Assembly: GCF_019175285.1 (NCBI RefSeq)
Contig: NC_056527.1
Coordinates: 112,974,742 to 113,038,741, forward strand
Direction of reading: 5' to 3'
DNA length: 64,000 nucleotides
From: Sceloporus undulatus
Taxonomy: Eukaryota > Chordata > Lepidosauria > Squamata > Phrynosomatidae
In this document: positions 1 to 10,077 of the stretch, in pieces
Layout: every line of letters begins with the position of its first letter
How positions within the stretch are numbered: the stretch's first letter is position 1
Notes under the pieces: model-generated
Seen by the model: the letters and a program-made list of their open reading frames with translations, nothing else
What the model was told of the DNA's origin: nothing
The model's database searches: none
Made by a program: the position numbers and the translations under genes

Positions 1-38
<38 letters not shown>
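1..38. repeat. (TA)n microsatellite at left edge
   Basis: Uninterrupted TA dinucleotides; true length unknown because the window cuts it. Confidence 0.95.
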
Positions 39-39
<1 letters not shown>

Positions 40-111
40 CACAAAGCAAACTTTAATTTTGCTATTTTATATAAGGTGCATCATTTTACTATACCATCGT
101 ATTTAATGGGA

Positions 112-182
112 CTTGAGCATCCACAGATTTTGGTATCCACGGTTGGTCCTGGAACCAAACCCCAGTGGATACCAAGAGCCCT
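112..182 (-). mobile_element. Tigger-like DNA transposon fragment
   Basis: GGTATCCACGGTTGG and GGTATCCACTGGGG-type motifs typical of pogo/Tigger element ends. Joined directly to a foldback-element half. Confidence 0.5.
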
Positions 183-332
183 CTGTAGTTTCTTGTGGCA
201 CCAGAGATCTCTGACAAAGAAAGCTAAATATCTCACAAAACTACCAGTCCCAGAATTCCATTGCATTGAGCCATGGCAGTTTAAAGTGGTGTCAAACTGC
301 TTTATTTCTGCAGTGCAGATGAGGCAGTAACA
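183..332. mobile_element. Foldback MITE family A, right half
   Basis: Family A is a roughly 215-bp palindromic element. Its arms read CACTGCAGAAATAATGCAGT and TTAACTGCCATGG, with a CTACAAATCCCAGAATTCCA inner arm. This copy keeps the centre and right arm (CCATGGCAG, TTTCTGCAGTGCAGAT). Confidence 0.75.
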
Positions 333-339
333 GCACCCA

Positions 340-443
340 GTCATCTTGGCTTCAAGGGAGAATTCAGCCTTGATTTGCTCTTGGATCCATCTTTCTTTTT
401 GGCAGTCCATATTATCCGCAGAATTCTCCTCCAGCACCATATT
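340..443 (-). mobile_element. LINE ORF2 C-terminal fragment (RTE/Bov-B-like)
   Basis: The minus strand reads RWIQEQIKAEFSLEAKMT, similar to the post-reverse-transcriptase tail of RTE-type LINEs (EINPEYSLEGLML). Short and isolated. Confidence 0.4.
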
Positions 444-1220
444 TCAAATTAATGTATTTTCTTCCTATGCACTTTCTTCACTTCCAGCTTTCGCAATCGT
501 ACATATAAATCGGAAAGAGGGTGGCATTGCAAATCCTGACTTTGGCATTCAAGTCTGTTAATGTGCAAGGAAGGTGCTGTAGGTCCTGTAAAGGGAATTT
601 TTCAGCAGCCCAAGAGATTCTGATTTTAGCTGATATGCCATTTGCTTAAAGTCAATTTGAGTTTTGCTTCTAATTGATAGCACTTACCTCACTGCTTTCT
701 CTCAGGAGCTTACTTTCTCACCTGCTTCCTTGAGCTTCCCCTTGATCTTTTTGAAACTCATATTCTTTTTGTGGTCATCCAGCAGCCGTGGGGTGGTTTT
801 TGCTTTTGACACGCAGACTGATGATGTGCAAACAGCCTCTACCTTGAGTTAAGATATAACTACTATTAACCATGACCAGCTACCAAGCTCTACGTGAGTG
901 GGAGTAACAGCAACAGTTAGCTGCGTGCAAACTAAAACTGCCATGGATTTTTACATACGGATCTAACTTTACACTTTACACCCTGATTGCTCGGATAGAT
1001 CCTAGGAATGGTTTTGCCTAAAGCAACACTGAGACAAAAAGAACCTTCATCCTCTTGAACTATTGTGCGTGTGTGATTCTCCTCCTTGAATGGGTCATTC
1101 ACCTGCAATAGGTGTGGAGTTTATGGGTAAGAAGGGGGGGTTTCAGCCAAAAAGCTCTAGTGCCTCTACAAACTACAAACTTCTGGGATCCATAGAATGA
1201 GATTATCACCATTAAAGTGG
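440..1220. other. Unassigned sequence upstream of RPGRIP1
   Basis: No recognised gene or repeat. Short open stretches on both strands show no family features. Confidence 0.4.
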
Positions 1221-1224
1221 AATG

Positions 1225-1440
1225 ATGATGCTATAATGCACAGTTTTAGTGCTTTGATACCAACTTTAACTGGCATGGCTCTGTCCTATGGAATCCTGGG
1301 ATCTGTAATTAGTCAAGGCACATAGAAGACTCAGAAAGACAGACAGCATTAGCATCTCACCAAATTACCAATTTCAGCTTTCTATAAAATGCAACTATGG
1401 CAGTTAAAGTGATATCAAAGTGCTTTAAGTGTGCAGTGTG
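1225..1440. mobile_element. Foldback MITE family A, old copy
   Basis: Both arms are recognisable (TTTAACTGGCATGGCTC left, TATGGCAGTTAAAGTG right) but diverged. Confidence 0.7.
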
Positions 1441-1599
1441 AAAAGTGACCTGAATTTGTACAACTAGCCAGACTCAGTCAGATGAAAAAAAGCTTTTTAG
1501 ATATATAAAGAAAATGTCTTCCAGGACCGTGTGTGATTCTAGTGAAATTGCCTGCTTGTACTTGTTGTGCATGTTGGATCTATCTGGGCCTTCTAGTAC

Positions 1600-1800
1600 T
1601 TCCCTAACAATTTTTTGTCTAATGCCGCATCCATCTTGCTAGAGCCTTCTGGGGAAAAAAGATACAGGAAGTTAAAGAATAGATAGAGAACTTCCCTAAC
1701 AACATTTTGTCTAATGCCGCATCCACTTTGCTACAGCCTTTTGAAAAAAGATACAGGAGCAGATACAGGAAGTTAGAGAATAGATATAGGAAGTTGAAAA
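1600..1800. repeat. Local tandem duplication, about 95-bp unit
   Basis: The phrase TTCCCTAACAA, TTTTGTCTAATGCCGCATCC, TTGCTA and GATACAGGA occurs at about 1599 and again at about 1692, then a partial third GATACAGG. Two direct imperfect copies side by side. Confidence 0.75.
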
Positions 1801-1881
1801 GGGTCTTTCATCTGTGTGTATCTGCTTTCTCAGACCACTTCTCTGTTGAGGATTGAACTATGAATTTTACAAGTCTCTAAT

Positions 1882-2046
1882 ATGGCGTAGTGGTTTAAGT
1901 GTTGGAGCTCAGGGTTCGGTTTCCCACTCAGCCATAGAAACCCAGTGTGTAACCTTGGGCAAGTCACACACTCTTAGCCCAAGAAAATCCTATGATAGGT
2001 TCACATTAGGATTGCCGTAAGTCAGAAAGGACTTGAAGATCTTGTC
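1882..2046 (+). mobile_element. Sauria-type SINE
   Basis: tRNA-like head (GGCGTAGTGGTTTAAGTG, GGGTTCGGTTTC), then CTTGGGCAAGTCACACACTC and the Bov-B-type tail GTAAGTCAGAAAGGACTTGA. Confidence 0.85.
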
Positions 2047-2423
2047 TGCACAACCCAAATAAACCGTCTTCCTCATGTCCTCTCTGCAAGGAATCTAGCA
2101 TGGCGCAAACCCCAGTTCTGGAGAAAACAGACCAGGCAATGTCCAGCAGGTTCAGCACCAGAACTGGGGTATAACACCCCCTTGAAATGCATTTAAAGAA
2201 GCTTAATTTTGCTTCTGGGAAAATCCAGAGCCCTTTGTTCCAGTGCTGGGGCAGCTTTTCGAAACATATCCCACTGAGCTGCCCAGAGATTTATGCATTT
2301 TGGCAAGACAAACCTAGTTACACCTTGGGTTATGCTTACATCTTACACCTACTCAGAGATTCAGTTGAAGCCCTGAAAGTAACCCTCCTTATGCCAGTTT
2401 TTTAGTTACTTGTTCCAGAGGAT

Positions 2424-2475
2424 GGAGCCATGGCAGTTAATGTGAGCTGTTGTATAGTCCGGAAACACTGTAGAA
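2424..2475. mobile_element. Foldback MITE family A fragment
   Basis: GATGGAGCCATGGCAGTTAA followed by a diverged end. Confidence 0.45.
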
Positions 2476-2512
2476 TAATTACTTTGGGGGCCTAGGCTGC
2501 ATAAATGTGTGT

Positions 2513-2513
2513 G

Positions 2514-2563
<50 letters not shown>
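2513..2563. repeat. (TA)n microsatellite
   Basis: About 23 TA units after a short TGTGTGTATG lead. Confidence 0.95.
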
Positions 2564-2567
<4 letters not shown>

Positions 2568-3069
2568 GGTTCCAAACTCTGGGTGCTCTTACTCCAGATC
2601 TTTCTCCTCTCTTTGGAGATTTTTCTGTGACAATCCTTGATTCAGCGTCTTTGCACGTCATGACTTTTAAATTTGCCATTCGGTCCAGCAAGGAAGTAAT
2701 AGTTCTCATGCCACTATCATCCACCCGTTGACTCATCCATCAGTCTCGCCTCTCATGGCCCAAAGTGGCTTTCTTTCTTCACAGGCTAATGAGCTTACAC
2801 AGTCCAGGATTACACAGGGATTTCATCTTTCTTTTCAGAGACAACATCGAACATGATTCACCGAGAAACAAAAATGCAGAACTGTCAGGCGGACATAACA
2901 AAGTGAGAGAGGAAGATGAGTTAGGGGACGTGCTGAGGATCTTGGAAAAGGGGCAAAGACTTCTTTCTGTTTCGGTCTATATATAAGAGTGAGGTGAGCC
3001 TGGGATTGGTTTGATTTCAATACACTGGGTGAATGATAAAGATTATAACTTAACAGGGGTAGGGTAGAT

Positions 3070-3490
3070 ATGCGTATCTTCTAACTATCCTAGTTTGGCA
3101 GAGATAGTTGGGATTAATCCATTGCAGTCCCTCTTTCTCAGCTAGATTTAAAATGTCCTGGTTTCTGTCTTTCTTCCACTTTCCTCAGTTTCCATCAGTA
3201 TGTTGCAAATTCAGTTAAAAGCGCAAAAGTGGTTTACAATTGCACATCATCAGCTCGGCTGCCATAGGATGGAGCCATGGCATTAAAGTGAGATGAAAGT
3301 TATATACGTAGTTGTGTTGTCTAGATACACTCCAGAACAATAATTACTCTGAGGTGAGAGGAGAGGAAGGTCAAATTTTGCCTTTCTCAGGAGTCTCAGG
3401 CAAAAGAAAACTGCTGCAATCTTTCCTACTTTGTGTGTCCTCCCTTGTTAATAACTTTTGCATCTTGTCCACACGCTGATGTGGCTTGGT
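3070..3490. repeat. Unclassified repeat family U, copy 1
   Basis: Shares ordered motifs with three other places: TTTAAAATGTCC(T/C), a CTTCCACTTTCCTCAG block, CAAAAG(T/A)(A/G)(G)TTT, AAACTGCTGCA and a TTAATAAC(T)T end. Interrupted at 3245-3355 by a family A fragment. Confidence 0.7.
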
Positions 3491-3869
3491 CACTGTGTCA
3501 CAGTTTTAATGTTGGAGGGTATGGATATGTATGATTATAAATATGACATGCTAGAACCCAACATAAGAAATTCTTTATAAAAGTGTAAATACTTCTACAT
3601 GATAGATTTTTGTTTAGCTGCTTTGTGGAAAAGTGTTGGTTCATCTTTGGCTTATAGTAAATCCTTATCAATGTATTGCTGGCCCCAATTGCATGGCATA
3701 AACATCAAAACAACCAATGTTTTTTGTGGGTTTTTCGGGCTCTGTGGCCATGTTCTAGCAGAGTTTCTTTCTGATGTTTCACCAGCATCTGTGGCTGGCA
3801 TCTTCAGAGAATGCTTTCCAGGCAACATCCTACAGATTTTAATCTGTTCCTGTGAGCCTCCAGATGTTA

Positions 3870-4080
3870 AGGCTGCACCTACACTGCAGAATTAATGCAG
3901 TTTGACGCTGCCCACGGCTCAATGCGATGGCATTCTGGAACTTTTAGTTTTGTGAAAGATTTAGCTTTCTCTGTCAGAGAGTTCTGGTGCCATGACAAAC
4001 TACAAATCCCAGGATTCCAGAGGATGGAGCCATGACTGTTAAAGCGGTGTCAAACTGTATTAATTCTGTAACCTCAGATG
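3870..4080. mobile_element. Foldback MITE family A
   Basis: Full-length copy: CACTGCAGAATTAATGCAGT left arm, CTCTGTCAGAGAGTTCTGG centre, CTACAAATCCCAGGATTCCA right inner arm. Confidence 0.85.
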
Positions 4081-4084
4081 ATGA

Positions 4085-5145
4085 GATCCCATAAGTTCTT
4101 GTTTGGCTCTACATCTCCCAGAATTCTCCACCAGATATGCTGATCAGGGGATTCTGGGAGTAGCAATCCAAAAATGGGATGTTTCCAAGCTCTAAACTTG
4201 CAGCAGGTCTGCCAGGTCTTAAATACAGGTTTTCCCTGGCCCTAGTTTTTGAGACTCTTAAGTGGCAGGGTCAGAGTTTGGACCTGGAACCTCCTACATA
4301 CTAAATGTGCATGCTTTCTACAAGGGCCTACTTGAGTCAACAGTGTTAACAAAATGCAAATGCATCTTAAAGATAGGCCAGACGAGCAAACCTGTCTCAA
4401 GGATAAGGCCTTCTACTGGCAGAACCCTCTAGTTCTGGAGTTACTTTTTTGGCAATGGTGATGCTGTATGACGTCCCTAAATAGCTTAGGAGGAAGACCA
4501 CACAGTTCAAGTGTTGCTTTTCCTCTTGGCTTGTACTATGTGGCAGGGGTTAAAGTGAAGGCAAAACGCTTACTTAAAAAGTAACAAAAAGTAGCTGTGT
4601 TTAGTCATTTTGGCTAAATAGGAAATAATTCCTTTTTATAAAACTGTAACTTTTAGAACAACTAACTTCTTTTGGGCCATTAGAAGCATAGCTGTAGCTA
4701 AGTACTTTTTAAAAGGGCATTTCCAAGGTCTGGAGAGGACCATCATGTGGACCTGACTCTTTCCTTTCAATAGACTACAGAGTGACAATATCTAGGAGAA
4801 ATCAAGATGGGACTTCTGGGTAGTTATGAGAAAATGCCATCTTGCTTTTGAAACTGCCATTGCCCAGTTGTTTCCTGGTTTCATAAATAACGGATAAACA
4901 ATGCAAATCTCTTTGAGCTGTCCAGGCCCCGTATCAAAAATGCAAACCTTTTGGTTTACTTGTAAACTCAGCGCCTGCTCCCTGTAGCTAAAATTGTACT
5001 CCTTTCATGAAACATGAAATCCTAGAACCGGCATAAATTTACTGTCTGATGCAGATATGTCTGTCCATCTATGTATCAGGCAGGACCTTTTCAGTGGCAG
5101 CCCCCAGCTGTGGAAGTCCCTTGTGATAAAAAGAGATGGCTGTCT
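4085..5145. other. Unassigned sequence
   Basis: No gene, RNA or repeat family recognised in this stretch. Confidence 0.4.
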
Positions 5146-5146
5146 C

Positions 5147-5376
5147 CTGTTGCTGTTGTTTTGTGCTTTCAGTTAATTTCCAGCGTATGGTGACCCTGAG
5201 GCAAACTTATCATGGGGCTTTTCTTGGCAAGATTTGCTCAGAGGGGGCTTCCCTTGAGGCTGAGAGAGTGTGACTTGCCCAAAGTCACCCAATGGGTTTC
5301 CATGGTCAAATGGGGATTTGAAACCTGGCCTCCAGAGTCATAGTCCAACACAGAAACTGCTATACCAAGCTAGCTC
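5147..5376 (-). mobile_element. Sauria-type SINE
   Basis: Minus-strand copy. GGGGCTTTTCTTGGCAAGAT, GAGAGTGTGACTTGCCCAAA and the tRNA-like head at the right end. Confidence 0.88.
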
Positions 5377-5379
5377 CTG

Positions 5380-6220
5380 TTGTTAAGAATATATTTATTT
5401 GTGCAAGCTTTTTGATATAGATAACTGATCTGTCTGTTTTTCCATGGATGGCTTTATTGTATAGAATTGCTTTTATTCTACTATCTTACATACCTATATG
5501 TATATATACTGAATGATGATTTTGGGTTCTACCTCAGTTCTTAGGCATGCACAGTTTTTTATAAGGAAAGACAGTATAGCACTGAATGACAAATAATAAA
5601 TGCATCAGCTCTTTCCAGACTAGAAAGAGTGATTGTTGCTACTTATTTCATGTACATTCGTCCCACTGGTGCCTACTGCAGTAAATTTGGCAAAGCTTTG
5701 ATCAATAGTTTTGCAGCATGCACAACCTGTCTGTATGAGAGAAACAAAAATCATGTATGTGTATGTGTGTGCATGTGCATACTTGGGATATAAGGCTTCC
5801 TGTTTCAAGTCATCTATTTCAGTCTCCAGTTTGAAATGCTATAGTAAAGTCAAGTCCAAGGGGGTTGAAGACAGGAAGCAAGGAGAGGACAGAACCAGTT
5901 CTGTTAGATCCAAGATAACAAGGTACCTCATTGTTGGCTTAGTTCCTCTTCAGAGTCTGTCTCTGTGGCTAAGATACTGGGGGGGAAGATAGCATCCTGT
6001 TCTGTTGGGGGTTTGCCTGGGAATTTGTCTTCCTTCAAGTGTATGCTTCACTTTATGGCCCAAACCTCAGATGCATTCCCAGCCTCTCACACACAGCTAG
6101 GAAGACCAGTTCAGGATTATCCCCAACCCTGAAGCTCCCAAAGGATGGACCCTGGGAGTGCCAATAAGGGTTAAGAATTAAGTATTAAACACAGTTGCTC
6201 ACAGTGTGTCGTTCACACAG

Positions 6221-6266
<46 letters not shown>

Positions 6267-6490
6267 CATATTTCCCTCTTTGGAAATTAAAACAGAAATC
6301 TTAGCTGAAAGGGCTGCTTCCAGACCAAGGGGAAAGGAGGAGTTTTCACTCACTTTGGAAAATGGGACAAGGAACATTTAATCTAGCCTACTTGATCCTA
6401 AGTGTAAGATGCTCTAAATGTAAGATGCAGAGCAGAGTGGAGGGTGAGCCCAGGAACCAGAAGGACTGGGAGGGAAGGAAGTAGCTAACT
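5380..6490. other. Unassigned sequence
   Basis: Holds a (CA)n run at 6226-6262; otherwise nothing recognised. Confidence 0.4.
6226..6262. repeat. (CA)n microsatellite
   Basis: About 18 CA units. Confidence 0.95.
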
Positions 6491-6496
6491 AAGGGT

Positions 6497-6712
6497 GCAG
6501 GTGCACTGTAGAAATAATGCAGTTTCACACCACTTTAAGTAACATGGCTTCATGCTGCAGAAACCTGAGGTTTGTAGTTTTGTGAAGCACTAGGACTCTT
6601 GGGCAAAGAAGGCTAAAGACCTTACAAAACTTAAAAATACCAGGATTCCATATGATGGAGCTACATAACTCAAAAATGGTGTGAAACTGCATTATTTTTA
6701 CATTGTATATGT
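6497..6712. mobile_element. Foldback MITE family A
   Basis: GCACTGTAGAAATAATGCAG left arm and GTGAAACTGCATTATTTTTA right arm. Confidence 0.8.
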
Positions 6713-6814
6713 ACTCATAGTTAGCTACATCCCCTCCCTCCTAGTCCTTTTGGTGTCAGGGCTCACCTTCCATTCTGCTCCGCATCTACCTTCTGGCTAG
6801 AAGCAAATAGGCTA

Positions 6815-7140
6815 GATTACATTACATATCCTCCCACTGTCCTGGTTTGTCAAGGACAATCTCGATTAAACCACTGTTGTATCACTTTTTCATCTGCTTT
6901 TAAAATGTCCCAGTTTCTCTCTCCTCCTCCCATTTTCCATGCTTGTCCTCAGCTTACTTCCATTAGTGCAAACTGAGTACAAAGTACAAAAGTAGTTTGT
7001 ATGCAATTAACTCAGAGGGGTTATTGAGAATCTAACACTTCCCAGCAGGCTCACGCAAAAGCAAACTGCTGCAGCCTCTCCTAGTTTGTCTTTGTTCTTC
7101 CTCATTAATGACTGATGTTTTCATCCAGACCCTGGGTCTT
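6815..7140. repeat. Unclassified repeat family U, copy 2
   Basis: GTTTGTCAAGGACAATCTCG, TTTTAAAATGTCCCAGTTTC, GTCCTCAGCTTACTTCCATT, GCAAAAGCAAACTGCTGCAG and TTCCTCATTAATGACTG in the family order. Confidence 0.75.
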
Positions 7141-7144
7141 ACTG

Positions 7145-7950
7145 CATTGCGTGCCAACATCTCAGCTGCAGAATAGTGTTCCCAAGCTCTGGTTGGAGGG
7201 AGGGGGGGTGCAGATGTGCCCTTAAAGCTTTCTGTTTGTGTAAATCCTTGCCTTGGGTGATCTGACAGATGGCAGCAGATTAGCAAAGAGAAGAAAATCT
7301 GCAGTGACTCTAACAGTTTTGTGGAGCTGAGAAGATCAAGTGTTCCTCCAGGCCATACAAGAGGTTGGGGCCGGGCAGAGGAGAAACAAAGAGGAGGGTT
7401 ATATAGAGAGTTATATATATATGCCAGATGAAGAAGTGGGCGTGAGAGAGAGACAGCAATCCAGAATACAGTAAATTTTGCTTTCAGCAACCGGCTGCAA
7501 AGGGAACTTCAAAAACCTCTAGCTGGTGGGTGGAGGAAAGCGTGGGAGACTTTGACTTTGATCTTAAATAAAATCACAAAGGACTGTCTTGATCACCCCG
7601 CACACACTTGCATATATTCTGAAACACCATCAGTTCGCCAGCCTTTTCATTTCTTTCCCTTTGTAGTTCTGGAGCAGCTCTCCCTACTGCAGTAAAACGT
7701 TGTTGGTTGGTTTCTTGAAAAACATCTAGCCTGCCTCAAATTTAAAAGAGAAGCCAGCTAAAATAAAATACAGTGTCACATATCTAACAGCAGTAGTCAA
7801 ATAGCATCAAAAAGCCAGAGAAGTGAGGGTTTGGTTTTTTTACAAGTATTTTTGAACATCTTAAAAGCAGCCACAGACTGAGCCAGCCATGTATCACCTG
7901 GGAGGAAATTCCATAGGGCAGTGGGGTCCCCACCAAGAAGTCTCTGTTCA
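7145..7950. other. Unassigned sequence
   Basis: A 152-codon open frame on minus crosses the end of the family U copy and shows no family features. Nothing else recognised. Confidence 0.4.
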
Positions 7951-7953
7951 TTC

Positions 7954-8133
7954 TTGTTGTGTGCCTCCAAGTTGTTTCTGTCTTATAGCGACCCTGAAGC
8001 GAAGCTATCATGGGGTTTTCTAGGGCTGAGAGTGTGTGACATATCTAAGGTTACCCAGTGGCCAGGTGCAGACTCGAACCCTGCTCTCCAGGGTTCTAGT
8101 CCTATGCTCAAACTACTATTCCACACTGGCTTT
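7954..8133 (-). mobile_element. Sauria-type SINE, internally shortened
   Basis: TTGTTGTGTGCCTCCAAGTT tail, GGGGTTTTCTAGGGCTGAGA with the middle GCAAGATTTGTTC block missing, tRNA-like head at right. Confidence 0.8.
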
Positions 8134-8486
8134 CTGTTCCTGGTGCATGCCAGTCTTATGGGCCTTAGTGATAGACCTGTAGGTAGACAGATCAAAGATG
8201 GTTTTAAAACACAGGCAGGTTCATAAAAGTATGTGTTTGCAGAGTATCTCTAGAGATATATAGTCTAATCAGAGCTTACTTTTTTATACATCACTCCAAA
8301 GGGACCTCCGCTGACCACAAGGGGAGTGGCAGATAGCCTAATGATGGTAATTACCCAGACAGGTATGGGCATAGTGAAGGGCACCAACAGTTGCTCTGCA
8401 GTCACCATATTGTTGTTGCAGGGACACATACAATTCATAAAGCCAGATTTTGGACTTATTTGGGACCTTTTCCTGTACATTTATAG

Positions 8487-8545
8487 ATTCCACTTTAACT
8501 GGCATGGTTATATCATGTAGAATCCTGGAGTTTGGAGTCTGCTGT
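8487..8545. mobile_element. Foldback MITE family A fragment
   Basis: CCACTTTAACTGGCATGG then GAATCCTGGAGTTTGGAGTC. Confidence 0.5.
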
Positions 8546-8559
8546 GCCCATCAAATGGC

Positions 8560-9920
8560 ACTACCTTTCTGTGGCGGATTTGCATGCTACCGTGAGGCAA
8601 AAGGGTGTGTTGATGGTAGGAGTGCTGCTGATAGGATCTCCAACATCAGGCTTTGGCTGAAGAACCAGACTCAATGTGCCTAATAATTACTGGACAGCAG
8701 CAGCAGCAGCGAGGAGCTGAAACTGGTGAAGGATCGCTCAGAGACAACAGCAGTGGCACCGTAGCTAACACTTGTTAGTATTGCACAGAAGGCAGCATGG
8801 TAAAGCCATTTTGAATGTCTTTTATGGTGAAAAACCTATGATCAGACAATTCAAAATGAAAAAAGAGATAGTGCTAAAAGACTAAATTCCCGGGTTGTAT
8901 GGGCCACTGTGGTATAGCAGAGGATAACTATGAGTAGAACTATGGTTAATGATACAGCTGGACACAAGTTGAAAGGACGTTCTGCTGTTGACATGCTCAG
9001 AGGTGAAAGGAAAGTCTGGAGCTGAACAACATATAGGAACAAGGAATATGAGAAGCATGAATCAGGCGAACCTAGATATAGTAAGACAAGAAATTGAATT
9101 TATAAATAATCTAGTACTTGGACTAAGTGAACTAAAGTGGACAGGAATGGGACATTTTGAGTCAGATAATTACACAATGATTTACTCCAGAAATGAATGG
9201 GGTGGCATTAATAGCAAGGAGAGATAGAGCAAAAGCAGTCAAATGATATAATGCAAAGTCTGATGGAATCATATTAATAAGACTTCAGGGAAAACCCATC
9301 AATATAAGTATAATTCATAATTTATTCTCCAACTAAAAAGGCAGAGAACCTGAAAGAACTAATGCTGGAATTCAGTAGGAAATTGATCACACCCAAAACA
9401 GGAGTTGTTGCTAATCACAGGTGATTGTAATGCAAAAGTAGGAAACAGGACGGAATCAAAGATGGAAGGAAAATTTGGCCTAGGATCAAGAAATGAAGCA
9501 GAAGAGTGACTAATTGTATTTTGCAAGGCCAACAGTTTGTTCATCACAAATACATTCTTCAAGCAACCAAAGAGGTGACAGTATATACAGAGATCACCTG
9601 ATGGCTGATATGGAAACCAAATAGACTATATATAATTGGAAGCAGAAGATAGAAAAGCTCAATTGTTGCTCCAAAAACAGGAACAGGAGGAGATTGTGAC
9701 ACAGACCAGGGACTGTTAATAGCAAAAATTAGAGAAAAACTAAAGAAGAACCCGAAACCAGCCATTGTGCCAACCTGAAGAACACCCCCATAGAATTTAA
9801 ATCTAATGTAAAAAAATAGATTTGCATTATTAAGCCTCATTGACCGGGAGCCAGAACAACTCTGGACTGAAGCCAGGGACATTGTAACGGAAAAATGCAA
9901 AAAATACACTATTTGCAGCC
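8560..9920 (+). mobile_element. Bov-B (RTE clade) LINE, 5' part, degenerate
   Basis: The reading at 9040-9190 shows NMRSMNQANLDIVRQEIEF and LGLSELKWTGMGHF, the start of the Bov-B endonuclease domain. Later pieces, in shifting frames, recall its GDWNAKVG region (GDCNAKVG near 9420) and QIDYI. At least several frameshifts and stops are present. About 300 bp upstream resembles the Bov-B 5' UTR. The copy lacks its 3' half and stops about 70 bp before the RPGRIP1 ATG. Confidence 0.8.
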
Positions 9921-9989
9921 AAAAAGATGCCCAGGTCCCAACTCTGTCATTTTGTCTTCGTTCTAGGCTATTTTCCTTTCTCGCTAAAC

Positions 9990-10077
9990 ATGTCTTTGCT
10001 TCTGTTGGATGAAACAGCCGGGGATCTTCCAGTCCGAGATACTAACCAGAAGCCTTCAGTGATAACAGCTATACAAG
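9990..10077 (+). CDS. RPGRIP1: RPGRIP1 coding exon 1 (start codon)
   Basis: Encodes aa 1-29 with the family N-terminal motif TAGDLPVRD. The ATG has A at -3. The donor CAAG/GTCAGC is weak, but it is the only one nearby that puts exon 3 in the family frame. A pyrimidine-rich tract ending TTCTAG at 9966 looks like an acceptor, so this exon may begin at 9967 and be preceded by an untranslated exon I could not place. Confidence 0.85.

Noticed and set aside
7032-7490. 152-codon open frame on minus
   Set aside because: Starts in repeat family U sequence, no family features, no splice or promoter support.
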